DNA from: Desmospora activa DSM 45169
GTDB taxonomy: Bacteria > Bacillota > Bacilli > Thermoactinomycetales > DSM-45169
DNA: 64,000 nucleotides
Direction of reading: 5' to 3'
NCBI RefSeq assembly: GCF_003046315.1
Contig: NZ_PZZP01000003.1
Location: forward strand, 62,001-126,000
Shown here: piece by piece, positions 19,905 through 28,087 of the stretch
Layout of the letters: the number at the start of each line of letters is the position of its first letter
How positions within the stretch are numbered: position 1 is the stretch's first letter
Translations under genes and position numbers: made by a program
Notes under the pieces: model-generated
Told to the model about the DNA's origin: nothing
The model's input: the letters and a program-made list of their open reading frames with translations, nothing else
Databases searched by the model: none

Positions 19905-20375
19905 TCACTCTCCTTTGTTGGCGAATAGCGTGGTCACGATGGAACGCAACATGCGCGCCCGTATATGGTCTCGCACCGATACCGGCAAATCCAGTACCTC
20001 GCGCGAAACCAACTTTTTCACCATATACGCTTCTCGCACCGTCATCCAATCTTCCTCCCGCAGACGTGTAATCAAATCTTCGGCGGCAGACTGGCTCAAT
20101 TGGTTGCCGATCATGCGGAGGAGTACATCATAATGCGCTTTGGGAGTAGCAAAACGAACCTTTCGGATGCGGATATAACCGCCACCGCCCCGTTTGCTTT
20201 CCACTAGATACCCTTTTTCCACTGTAAAGCGGGTGCTAATCACATAGTTAATCTGGGAAGGGACGCACTGAAACAAGTCCGCCAACTCACTCCGTTTCAC
20301 TTGGATCGTGCCGGAGGGAGCCTCCCGTAATGTTTTAATTAAATATCCTTCGATGATGTCTGAGATACTCGACAT
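19905..20375 (-). CDS. ctsR: Class III stress-gene repressor CtsR
   Basis: 156 residues. The winged helix-turn-helix spans about residues 20-65 (KRSELADLFQCVPSQINYVI) and includes the glycine-rich wing (ESKRGGGGYIRIRKV), whose tip contains the arginine that is phosphorylated by McsB in relatives. The C-terminal dimerisation domain contains LITRLREEDWMTVREAYMVK. It represses clp genes and its own operon. The promoter carries a near-consensus CtsR box. Confidence 0.96.
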   Translation of the reverse strand: MSSISDIIEGYLIKTLREAPSGTIQVKRSELADLFQCVPSQINYVISTRFTVEKGYLVESKRGGGGYIRIRKVRFATPKAHYDVLLRMIGNQLSQSAAEDLITRLREEDWMTVREAYMVKKLVSREVLDLPVSVRDHIRARMLRSIVTTLFANKGE

Positions 20376-20394
20376 CGGAGAACCTCCCGCTGAC

Positions 20395-20450
20395 TTTGAC
20401 TAACTTTGACCTTGTGATTTCATTATAGCGAACCTTCCGCTGCTTGCCAA
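20395..20450 (-). promoter_or_regulatory. ctsR operon promoter with CtsR operator
   Basis: On the minus strand TTGGCA (20450-20445), 17 bases and TATAAT (20427-20422) make a sigma-A promoter. Downstream of the -10, GGTCAAA-GTT-AGTCAAA (20411-20395) fits the CtsR direct repeat, except that the middle spacer base is T instead of A. It controls ctsR-mcsA-mcsB-clpC and probably radA-disA. Confidence 0.88.
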
Positions 20451-20625
20451 GAGAAAACCGATCTGGTAATCATTTTAACCGCCTACATTTGTTTCATACG
20501 AGTGTATGGAGCGAAAAGGCGGGATTCCCTGTTGCGAAAGCGAAGATGCGATGGGTGTCACATTTATGAAAAACGGCCAAACCCCCGGGTGTGGTACGAA
20601 CTTTTGCTGTAATATGCGATGCTTA

Positions 20626-21312
20626 TCAATCGACATGGACACTTTTTACACCGGATACCCCCCGCACCGCTTCAATCATTTCCGGAATCTGTTTGTCCGG
20701 CGGAAAGCGTAGTGTAAAAATAATTTCCACCTCTGACTCTCCACCTTCATCCACCTGTACTTGCCGAATAGAGATTTCCATCTGACCCATCGCCGTCGCC
20801 AATTCTCCCAGTAAACCCGGCTGATCCACAGCCTGAATTCGTACCACTTTTAGTCGACGGCGGTGAAAGAGAATGCCTTCCGCCCGGTTTAATAACTCCA
20901 AACTGATCAAAGCGATTACCGTGGTCAACGCTGCTTCAAAATGAAGTCCACACCCCACCGCCAACCCGATTCCCGCTACCACCCACAGTGATGCGGCAGT
21001 CGTAAGTCCGCTAACGGTATATCCCTGGCGCAGAATCGTTCCCGCTCCCAAAAAGCCGATTCCGCTCACCACCTGTGCTGCAATTCGATCTGGAGAAAAG
21101 CGTACCTGGGATTCCGCCATAAACGGAGCAAAGCCATAAATGGAGATCAACATGATTAAAGTCGATCCCACACAAACCAGAATATGCGTACGAAATCCGG
21201 CTGGATGGTTGTTTCGCTCCCGTTCCCACCCGATCAAACCGCCTAGAGCAGTTGCGATCAGTAACCGAATCGACGTCTCTCCATAGGAGATCACCCAAAT
21301 GCTGTCTTCCAT
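20626..21312 (-). CDS. MgtC/SapB-family membrane protein with ACT-like tail
   Basis: About 228 residues. Five or so membrane helices (LIATALGGLIGWERERNNHP, GIGFLGAGTILRQG, TTAASLWVVAGIGLAVG) match MgtC/SapB. The cytoplasmic C-terminal domain (VRIQAVDQPGLLGELATAMG...VSGVKSVHVD) has the ACT pattern. MgtC proteins have been linked to low-Mg adaptation and ATP synthase control in other bacteria. Here the role is open. I prefer ATG 21312 (AAGGG about 9 bases upstream) to 21321. Confidence 0.85.
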   Translation of the reverse strand: MEDSIWVISYGETSIRLLIATALGGLIGWERERNNHPAGFRTHILVCVGSTLIMLISIYGFAPFMAESQVRFSPDRIAAQVVSGIGFLGAGTILRQGYTVSGLTTAASLWVVAGIGLAVGCGLHFEAALTTVIALISLELLNRAEGILFHRRRLKVVRIQAVDQPGLLGELATAMGQMEISIRQVQVDEGGESEVEIIFTLRFPPDKQIPEMIEAVRGVSGVKSVHVD

Positions 21313-21424
21313 CTCATCCATCCCTTCACGCTTTTGCTTATATGAACAGGTTAGTTGATTATCTGAAAATATTCATATGTACCCACCGGTTTTCCATATC
21401 ATTTGCCCTCACGAAAAAAAGAAA

Positions 21425-21459
21425 ACACCTTTTCAGGAAACCATATCCTGAAAAGGTGT
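21425..21459 (-). terminator. Rho-independent terminator of the 27-residue gene
   Basis: A perfect 13-bp stem, ACACCTTTTCAGG/CCTGAAAAGGTGT, has a 9-base loop. On the minus strand TTTTCTTTTTTT follows. It lies 13 bases after the small gene's stop. Confidence 0.92.
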
Positions 21460-21471
21460 CCATTCATCCGT

Positions 21472-21555
21472 TTACCAACAAACCAAAGCAAAGATGGTGG
21501 CGATCACCAGCAAGAATATCAGCAAACGTCTCAATCCAAAGAAACTACCACTCAT
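21472..21555 (-). CDS. Small hydrophobic peptide, 27 residues
   Basis: The ATG at 21555 is preceded by GGGAGGGA at good spacing, and the stop is followed at once by a strong terminator, so this very short frame is likely a real gene. The peptide starts MSGSFFGLRRLLIFLL and continues as one hydrophobic membrane span ending LVCW. The function is unknown. Short single-span peptides of this type are common in spore-formers (YjcZ-like and others), but no specific family is recognised. Confidence 0.7.
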   Translation of the reverse strand: MSGSFFGLRRLLIFLLVIATIFALVCW

Positions 21556-21644
21556 ATCGGTCCCTCCCTAATCAAGGCTTGCTTTATACTATGTTGGTGT
21601 GCCAGTTTAGGAAAGTGATAGACAACCAATTCTCTCAATTTATT

Positions 21645-22628
21645 TTACAATTTTTGTTCCCACCGCAGATATTGCGACCATTCACGCATCAGTTGGTAGA
21701 GCGCGGAGCGGGTTTCAAATTCCTCTCGGGAGGCAGGTAGCGCATCATTGCGAAAACGTTCATATAAGAGCGCCAGCTCTTCCATCGAGTGAAGTTCCCG
21801 ATCGGGCTTGGTGCTGTGATTGCGCCCTTTTATCCAATTTTCCAACAGCTGTGCAATCGGTGCTCCATGCGGATCCCGCCCTCGCAACGATCGAAGCAAC
21901 GGCTCCATCCGTTCCAACCCGTAAAACTGCTGTGTACGCACATCCAGATAATGTTGAAACGATCCCTCGCCTCGAAACAGATGATTCTCCACATCGGAAC
22001 GCCCCAGTCGTTCCGCCTGTTGCAACATCTCTTTCAAACGATCCAACTCTTGCTCATATCCACTGCTTTCCCCTTCGCGTATGCCTTGTGCCACCAACAG
22101 CAGCGTCTTCGTCAGTGCTTGATCGATCTCTTTTTTCATGCGATTCATTCGCTTTTGCAAATTGGGCATGTGCAAATTGAGGATTAAGGCCGTCACTACA
22201 CCGATCAGGATTAAAATCATCTCATTGAAGAAGAAGGACCAAGTCCATTGTTCATATAAAAATACGTGAAAAACGACAACGGCACTGATCACAAGACCTT
22301 CCTGCACATTGAGGCGGGTAGCCAACGGGATGACCGCCAGAAAAAAGAGAATCACCGCAGGTATGTTGTAACCGACGAGGGTAAAGACCAACCCACTGAC
22401 CAACATAGCCAACAATCCGCATAGAAGGCGTGACAGCGCGGTATTGATGGAACGTTTAATAGTCGGTTGGATACACAACATGGTGATGACGCCCGCCATC
22501 GTGTACGATTCCAATCCCAGTTCCCGCGCTATCCACACGGAAAAGCCGACTCCCACCGCCGTCTTTATCGTTCGGTATCCAATTTTAAATCGAAGCTCCC
22601 GTTTTTTTCCCAGAACGGTTCCCTCCAT
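21645..22628 (-). CDS. Aromatic acid exporter-like membrane protein (FUSC/ArAE type)
   Basis: 327 residues. An N-terminal half with about six helices (YRTIKTAVGVGFSVWIAREL, TMAGVITMLCIQPTIKRSIN) matches the DUF939/ArAE_1 region of fusaric-acid-resistance-like exporters. A long cytoplasmic helical tail follows (residues about 160-327). Such proteins are thought to export aromatic acids. The start is uncertain: the ATG at 22628 lacks an obvious ribosome site and GGAGGG occurs just after it. It is divergent from the phosphatase gene, with 270 bases between. Confidence 0.8.
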   Translation of the reverse strand: MEGTVLGKKRELRFKIGYRTIKTAVGVGFSVWIARELGLESYTMAGVITMLCIQPTIKRSINTALSRLLCGLLAMLVSGLVFTLVGYNIPAVILFFLAVIPLATRLNVQEGLVISAVVVFHVFLYEQWTWSFFFNEMILILIGVVTALILNLHMPNLQKRMNRMKKEIDQALTKTLLLVAQGIREGESSGYEQELDRLKEMLQQAERLGRSDVENHLFRGEGSFQHYLDVRTQQFYGLERMEPLLRSLRGRDPHGAPIAQLLENWIKGRNHSTKPDRELHSMEELALLYERFRNDALPASREEFETRSALYQLMREWSQYLRWEQKL

Positions 22629-22898
22629 GGTTGATCGATGTCAAATGCGATTAATATAGCTTAACCCTCCTGCCGATCCTGTCTCTTCATTATAACCCCT
22701 TTTTCTTCATACCCTCAAAATGGTTCGACCAAAATAGAGAGGAATTCGACATCCAATTCCACTCTAGCGAAGGCAACTAGTGATGATCCGGATCTTAAAC
22801 CAGAAAAATTGAACCAAACTTTACGGGATCTATATCGATTGTTTACGTATCGCTGTTAAAATCAAATTAATAACTACTCAAGGGAGTTGATTTCTTCC

Positions 22899-24218
22899 AT
22901 GTGGAAAAAATGGACAAGCATCACACTGGCGATCGCATTGCTCGTTTCTGTGTTCGCCGTTTCCCTTTCTGGTGATGCGGAAGCGGTAAAGCAAAAACCG
23001 GCAAAAGGTGCGGTTAAAAACGTCATCTTCATGATCCCTGACGGTTTTAACGCTTCTTATGCCACCAATTACCGCTGGTTCAAAGGTTCTGACGCCGTGT
23101 GGGACGACATGCTTGTCGGCATGATGAAAACTTATTCCAACGATACGAAAGTGACGGATTCCGCCGCTGCCGGGACGGCGATGGCTACCGGCGTGAAGAC
23201 CGACAACGGCAAAATCAGCGTAGATCCTGAAGGCAATGAACTAAAAACGATCTTGGAAGCTGCAGTTGAAGTAGACAAATCGACCGGACTGGTTGCCACT
23301 TCTACCATCACTCATGCTACTCCGGCGGTATTCGCATCCCATGTGGCCTCCCGTGCCGACGAAGCGGATATTGCACCGCAAATGCTGGAGCGGGTGGACG
23401 TGATGTTGGGTGGAGGCAAGCAATATTTCCAACCTGAATCCAAAGGCGGCAAGCAAAAAGAAGACTTAATCGCAACCGCACAAGAAGACGGTTATCAACT
23501 GCTTGAGGATAAAGATCAACTGAAAAAAGCGAAATCCGACAAATTGTTAGGTCTGTTTGCTGATGATGCAATGGCTCCGGAACAACAACGCGAGGAAACA
23601 AATGAGCCCAGCCTGCAAGAAATGACGGATACAGCGATACAAACCCTGAACAAAAACGACAACGGCTTCTTCCTGATGGTGGAAGGCAGCCAGATCGACT
23701 GGGCGGGCCACGCTCATGATGCCGCATGGGCTATGCATGATACCGCCGCTTTTGAAAAAGCGGTCAAATCCGCGATCGACTTCGCTAAGAAAGACGGCAA
23801 CACCCTGGTTGTGGTAGCTGGTGACCATGAAACCGGTGGGATGTCCGTGGGCGGTTACGGACAATACGCAGCCAACCCGGAAATCCTGCGTGATGTCAAA
23901 GCCACCGGAGAACGGATGGCGGAAGAGCTAAACCAAGATCGCAGCAATGCCAAAGAAGTATTGAAACAATACGCCAACATCGAGATCAGCGATAAACAAG
24001 CGAAACAGATCCAAGACGCGACCAAACCGGTAGACGCGATTAACGCGGTGGTAAGCGAACATGCCTTGGTTGGTTGGACATCCTCTCAACACACCGGTGT
24101 AGACGTACCTCTGTACGCCTACGGCCCCGGTTCCAACCTTTTCAGCGGACTGCAAGACAATACCGACCTGCCCAAGCTGATGGCCAAAGCGATGAAAATC
24201 AAGTTTAAACAAAAATAA
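22899..24218 (+). CDS. Secreted alkaline phosphatase
   Basis: 439 residues. A signal peptide (SITLAIALLVSVFAVSLSGD, cleavage near AEA) leads to the PhoA-type fold. The metal site begins IFMIPDGFNA, TDSAAAGTAMATG holds the catalytic serine, and the remaining ligands lie in EGSQIDWAGHAHD, GDHETGGM and SSQHTGVDV. It releases phosphate from monoesters outside the membrane. Upstream, TTTACG at 22820 and 22842 are 22 bases apart, a spacing suggestive of PhoP-box half sites but imperfect. AAGGGAG lies 12 bases before the ATG. Confidence 0.93.
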   Translation: MWKKWTSITLAIALLVSVFAVSLSGDAEAVKQKPAKGAVKNVIFMIPDGFNASYATNYRWFKGSDAVWDDMLVGMMKTYSNDTKVTDSAAAGTAMATGVKTDNGKISVDPEGNELKTILEAAVEVDKSTGLVATSTITHATPAVFASHVASRADEADIAPQMLERVDVMLGGGKQYFQPESKGGKQKEDLIATAQEDGYQLLEDKDQLKKAKSDKLLGLFADDAMAPEQQREETNEPSLQEMTDTAIQTLNKNDNGFFLMVEGSQIDWAGHAHDAAWAMHDTAAFEKAVKSAIDFAKKDGNTLVVVAGDHETGGMSVGGYGQYAANPEILRDVKATGERMAEELNQDRSNAKEVLKQYANIEISDKQAKQIQDATKPVDAINAVVSEHALVGWTSSQHTGVDVPLYAYGPGSNLFSGLQDNTDLPKLMAKAMKIKFKQK

Positions 24219-24290
24219 AACGCATCAGGCAGACGCCACCGGTACCCTTAGAGGGCAGGTGTGCCAAAGTAGAACGAAGCCGACTCAAAA

Positions 24291-24321
24291 AAACCAGGCC
24301 GTCATTGACGGTCTGGTTTTT
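24291..24321 (+). terminator. Rho-independent terminator after the phosphatase
   Basis: AAACCAGGCCGTC pairs with GACGGTCTGGTTT (one G-T wobble in the stem) around a 3-base loop, followed by T residues. It is about 75 bases after the stop. Confidence 0.88.
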
Positions 24322-24411
24322 GTATGACAACAAAGTGGGCCGGGGTCCGATTGCTGTCTTCGCGCCTCTTCCTTGTAGAGAGCTGCCCGCCTCCCTTTTT
24401 TCCTCCCTCGA

Positions 24412-26562
24412 TCAACGAATCAGCGGAGAAGGTTGCTCACCCACACCGATCCACAGTTGATGGAGCGCACGTGTACAGCCAACGTAGAGAAGTTTTGCCT
24501 CTTGCTCGTTGACGCGATAATAGTGTTCATCCACCTCCCACAACAATACGGCATCAAACTCCAAGCCTTTGGTCAAATAAACCGGAATCACTGAGATTCC
24601 CCCTGTGTACTCCTGGCGGTTGGCATCGATAAAAGACGTTTCCAACCCGTTCTCCAGTAAATCCTGATAAATGTTGCTCGCCCCTTTTTCCGTTCGCGTC
24701 ACAATCGCCATGCTCTGATAACCTTGCTTTTGCATCTGTTTAATCCAGGTCCGGAGAATTGAAACCTTGTTGCCAGGATCGATATGAATCCATTGAACAG
24801 GCTCACCACTACGAAAGACAGGAACCGCTTTGGAAACCGCCAACTTCGTCTTTTCAAGCAGATGATTGGCAAACTGGATAATTTCCATCGTTGAGCGATA
24901 ACTCTGTTTCAGTTCATGATAGGTCGTTTGCTCCTCTGAAAACAGCTCCTGCAACTGCTTCCAATCCACCGTGCCGTGATCAGCGTGGATTCCCTGGGCC
25001 AAGTCACCCAAAATGGTAAAGGAGTTCTCCCGTACCAACCCTTTCATCAAATCGACTTGAAACGGCGAAAAATCTTGTGCTTCATCAATCACCACATGAT
25101 CAAATCGTTGCTTTTGCTCCACACCGAACAATTGAAACTGAATATACAAAAGCGGGGCTAAATCCTCATACTCCAACACCTTGCCCTTAAAAGCGGTGGC
25201 CATTTCCTGTCTGACATCCTCCGGGATTTGACGGCTGACGGCAACCATGGGTTGCGGAGTTCGTTTGGATGGAAGGAATAGCTCCCGGTAAAGTTCAGAA
25301 GGCGATTGCGCCAACCATTGTTTGGACCAGGTTCGCAGGCGTTGGCTGGCTTTTTTTCTGCAATCCTTTTGCCGCTGCCGATCCTCAATCGCTTTTAACT
25401 CACTCTCCACCCACCGTTTGATGCGGGCCAGTATCCGTTCTTTACGCCGATAGAGCGGGTAGGAGCGGTACTCATACTCATACCAACGGCGCAGGGTATC
25501 TACTGACAGTGCGTGATTCTCCCACGCTTCAAACGGGCGATCCGGGGTATTCCACTCCTCCATACAGGTCAGATACGAATCGAGCAGCCTTTTAAAAGCA
25601 ATCGAACCTTTGTAGCGGGACGCAGTATTTTCAGTGACAAAGCCATCTTCGGAGGAACATTTTAAATCCCCATCTTCCACCCCTCTCGGCTGCTCAAAGC
25701 GGCGGTAATAGCGTGAAGCGGGATCGGACAGTGCCACTTCCTCCGACAACAACCCTAACGCCCACTCCTCAAACGTACGCTGTTGAATATCACCCACACC
25801 CAACTCAGGCAGAACAGCGGAGATATAATCGAGAAACATGGTGCTGGGAGCAAAGATCATCATCCGTTCTGGTTTCAATTGATCGCGATAGTGATAGAGA
25901 AGGTAGGCCAACCGATGTAAGGCCACCGTCGTCTTTCCGCTTCCAGCTACCCCCTGGATAATCATAGCAGTATTTTTAGGAGCACGAATAATATCGTTTT
26001 GTTCCTGTTGAATCGTAGAAACAATATCGCGCAAGCGGTGATCCTTGCGATCACCGAGCTTATGGAGCAGAAATTCATCCGCTCCCGTCAGATTGAGCTC
26101 CCCTTTGACAAAGCTGTCCACCACCCGCAGCAACTGCTGTTGCCGGATTACCACATTTCGCTTCAAATACAGACTTCCTTCTACGATTCCATCCGGCGCT
26201 TCATAAAAAGTGCGATCTTCCTCTCCATTAAAACTGTAAAACAGGCTAGCAAGAGGAGCACGCCAATCGATCACGATGGGATGGTTGCTGTCATGATCCA
26301 TAACCCCCACCTTGCCGATGTAGTAGGGTTGAACCTCCGCCTTGCCCTCCTCCTGAAAATTAAGCCTGCCAAAGTATGGCTCATTCAATGCCCGCTTAAG
26401 CTCTTGTTTTGTTTTCTCGTTCATCTCATCCAAAATCTGTTCCGTTACATCGTTGCCAACATAACGCGGCTTTTTTGATCGATACTCCAGGATCTCCCGC
26501 ATCTGCTTCAATGTCCGTTCCAATTGCCGTTGTTCTTCATGGTAGGATTGCTCGGAAACCAT
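24412..26562 (-). CDS. helD: HelD-type RNA polymerase recycling helicase
   Basis: 716 residues. An N-terminal coiled-coil arm (HEEQRQLERTLKQMREILEY) is followed by a UvrD/Rep-like superfamily 1 core. Walker A is IQGVAGSGKTTVALHRLAYL near residue 208, Walker B lies in HVVIDEAQDFSPFQVDLMKG, and the late motifs are LKQSYRSTMEI and VYLTKGLEFDAVLLWEVDE. HelD uses ATP to strip stalled RNA polymerase from DNA and to help release it. The start has GGAGGAGAAGGG directly upstream. The gene is flanked by unrelated genes and appears monocistronic. Confidence 0.92.
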   Translation of the reverse strand: MVSEQSYHEEQRQLERTLKQMREILEYRSKKPRYVGNDVTEQILDEMNEKTKQELKRALNEPYFGRLNFQEEGKAEVQPYYIGKVGVMDHDSNHPIVIDWRAPLASLFYSFNGEEDRTFYEAPDGIVEGSLYLKRNVVIRQQQLLRVVDSFVKGELNLTGADEFLLHKLGDRKDHRLRDIVSTIQQEQNDIIRAPKNTAMIIQGVAGSGKTTVALHRLAYLLYHYRDQLKPERMMIFAPSTMFLDYISAVLPELGVGDIQQRTFEEWALGLLSEEVALSDPASRYYRRFEQPRGVEDGDLKCSSEDGFVTENTASRYKGSIAFKRLLDSYLTCMEEWNTPDRPFEAWENHALSVDTLRRWYEYEYRSYPLYRRKERILARIKRWVESELKAIEDRQRQKDCRKKASQRLRTWSKQWLAQSPSELYRELFLPSKRTPQPMVAVSRQIPEDVRQEMATAFKGKVLEYEDLAPLLYIQFQLFGVEQKQRFDHVVIDEAQDFSPFQVDLMKGLVRENSFTILGDLAQGIHADHGTVDWKQLQELFSEEQTTYHELKQSYRSTMEIIQFANHLLEKTKLAVSKAVPVFRSGEPVQWIHIDPGNKVSILRTWIKQMQKQGYQSMAIVTRTEKGASNIYQDLLENGLETSFIDANRQEYTGGISVIPVYLTKGLEFDAVLLWEVDEHYYRVNEQEAKLLYVGCTRALHQLWIGVGEQPSPLIR

Positions 26563-26766
26563 CCCTTCTCCTCCTTATATGGAGGGGATTTTTATGCTTA
26601 CAATCCCCTCCATCATTTAAAAACCAACCTCAATTTCAACAAACCCAAGTTTCGCACAGAAGGGAAAAAAATAGTAGACTTACATTCTTGTTTCTGTTAA
26701 GATGCTGTATAGAGTAGTACCTAAATTTCTTTTCCAATCATTGACATCTAATGCACCGAAAACCCA

Positions 26767-26809
26767 TTGACATTGGCATCAAAGCAGAGTAAAATCAAAG
26801 CTGCTTTGA
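26767..26809 (+). promoter_or_regulatory. Sigma-A promoter with overlapping inverted repeat
   Basis: TTGACA (26767-26772), 17 bases and TAAAAT (26790-26795). A 9-bp inverted repeat, TCAAAGCAG (26779-26787) and CTGCTTTGA (26801-26809), brackets the -10, as a repressor operator would. Confidence 0.7.
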
Positions 26810-26844
26810 AATTCATGACATTTCTGTGAAAGGAGGTCGTCGTT

Positions 26845-27012
26845 ATGTTGATGCAATTGCTTTTTACCCAACCGGGGATTGGTATGTCTGTTGGCGCTTT
26901 TACCAAAGGCAATGCCCTAATGACATTGGCAATCGGAATTGGCGGGAGTGGTCTGTCCAATTTCAGCTATCCCGATCGGCGACCTTCGTGCAGGGGAGTA
27001 ATTCCCTTTTAA
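26845..27012 (+). CDS. Small protein of unknown function, 55 residues
   Basis: ATG 26845 lies 8 bases after AAAGGAGG, and a consensus promoter and a terminator bracket the frame. The peptide is glycine-rich and mildly hydrophobic (FTQPGIGMSVGAFTKGNALM, LAIGIGGSGLSNFSYP) with a basic end (DRRPSCRGVIPF). No family is recognised. An overlapping frame from 26826 and a minus-strand frame are less well supported because they lack this ribosome site. Confidence 0.55.
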   Translation: MLMQLLFTQPGIGMSVGAFTKGNALMTLAIGIGGSGLSNFSYPDRRPSCRGVIPF

Positions 27013-27036
27013 TCACCTTTTAAAGTGGTTACAGCA

Positions 27037-27066
27037 CCGTAGGTCGTTTCCGGCCTGCGGTTTTTT
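27037..27066 (+). terminator. Rho-independent terminator
   Basis: CCGTAGGTCG pairs with CGGCCTGCGG (with G-T pairs) and six T follow. It is 25 bases beyond the 55-residue gene. Confidence 0.85.
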
Positions 27067-27095
27067 GCTGCCTTTTTACGGCTGAGCAAAAACCA

Positions 27096-27132
27096 ACACC
27101 GCAGACCGGTATTCGATCTGCGGTGTTTTTTT
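27096..27132 (+). terminator. Second Rho-independent terminator
   Basis: ACACCGCAGA pairs perfectly with TCTGCGGTGT, followed by seven T. It lies 30 bases after the first, so transcription is doubly stopped before the next small gene. Confidence 0.85.
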
Positions 27133-27220
27133 ATCGCCTGTTAACGGGCGATACACCCTCTCAGGAAGAAATATCAACTCTTGTGGTTTTTTCCACATTT
27201 ATTTCTAGGAGGTTTTTTCA

Positions 27221-27400
27221 ATGATTCAGCATCCCTATTTTCTGGAGCAATACCAAAAAGAGCGGCAGCGCGCCCTAGAAGCTTACCTGCGTGAACCCCG
27301 TTATACCCGTCCTTCGCTCTTCCATCGAATATGTAAGGGGCTTGCGCGTCTTCTTCGCCAGCCCCAAACTGCTTCCACCCACGAGGTTGAAAAACGCTAA
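27221..27400 (+). CDS. Small basic protein of unknown function, 59 residues
   Basis: ATG 27221 has TAGGAGG 8 bases upstream, and the stop is followed 6 bases later by a strong terminator. The protein is soluble, basic and probably helical, with Arg and Gln-rich stretches (YFLEQYQKERQRALEAYLRE, GLARLLRQPQ). No family is recognised. The minus-strand frame covering it has no comparable signals. Confidence 0.6.
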   Translation: MIQHPYFLEQYQKERQRALEAYLREPRYTRPSLFHRICKGLARLLRQPQTASTHEVEKR

Positions 27401-27406
27401 CAATGA

Positions 27407-27440
27407 GACAGTGAGGATTCAATTCCTCACTGTCTTGTTT
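27407..27440 (+). terminator. Rho-independent terminator of the 59-residue gene
   Basis: A perfect 11-bp stem, GACAGTGAGGA/TCCTCACTGTC, is followed by TTGTTTT. Confidence 0.9.
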
Positions 27441-27553
27441 TAAAGTGATGACAGGGATGGTATGCAAAACCATTTCACCGTATAATTAAGAATGTTGATA
27501 TTTGAGCAACAACCAAATCCTCTACTTAAGCAACAATCTAGAAAGGATGGCTC

Positions 27554-28012
27554 ATGAACAAACAAATCGAAGTATATCCGAGTAAAACAAAAATCGTATT
27601 TCACCTTTGTGTATACAGCTTTGTAACGTTTTGCTTGCTATTCTTCTCGTTAGGCATGATGTTTGTCGGCTTTTTTGATCCAGAAACCACTTTTTTGTTA
27701 GGTTTATTTGGAATGCTCATGTTTATTCTCGGCTGTTTCTTTGTAAAGATCCTCATTGAAGCAACAAAAATATTATTTTCATCCCAACCTCTATTTATAT
27801 TTACGGAACAAGGAATATGGGATTTATCAAAAGAGGGTCAAAAAACATTATTGAAATGGTCTGACTTTACTCATTCCAAACTTAATCACACTCGTTCAGG
27901 TTCTGTGATCCACCTATATGGTTCAGAGCACTCATCTGTATTAGATATCAAATACATCGATATGAAGGCCAGAACCTTTCACGAATTCGTCAATCAGTTT
28001 CTGCAAACATAA
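27554..28012 (+). CDS. Two-helix membrane protein with PH-like domain
   Basis: 152 residues. Two membrane helices (residues about 18-40 and 45-70) precede a soluble strand-rich domain (PLFIFTEQGIWDLSKEGQKT, LKWSDF, VIHLYGSEHS). The pattern matches STM3941-type or bacterial PH-like proteins, whose function is not known. AAAGGATGG is the ribosome site. The gene is AT-rich compared with the housekeeping block and is closed by a bidirectional terminator. Confidence 0.7.
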   Translation: MNKQIEVYPSKTKIVFHLCVYSFVTFCLLFFSLGMMFVGFFDPETTFLLGLFGMLMFILGCFFVKILIEATKILFSSQPLFIFTEQGIWDLSKEGQKTLLKWSDFTHSKLNHTRSGSVIHLYGSEHSSVLDIKYIDMKARTFHEFVNQFLQT

Positions 28013-28032
28013 CAACGGCTTCCTCTGTATAA

Positions 28033-28069
28033 AACAACCCATCACCATAAACTTGGGATGGGTTGTTTT
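28033..28069. terminator. Bidirectional terminator
   Basis: AACAACCCATC pairs with GATGGGTTGTT, with T runs on both strands. It separates the convergent 27554 gene and the acyltransferase operon. Confidence 0.88.
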
Positions 28070-28087
28070 ATGTTATTGCCGAATAAC

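Noticed and set aside
22820-22847. Pho box upstream of the alkaline phosphatase
   Set aside because: Two TTTACG copies 22 bases apart are suggestive, but the intermediate repeats do not fit well, so it is mentioned only as possible.
26748-26960. 70-codon minus-strand frame overlapping the 55-residue gene
   Set aside because: It lacks a ribosome site and runs across the plus-strand promoter and operator.
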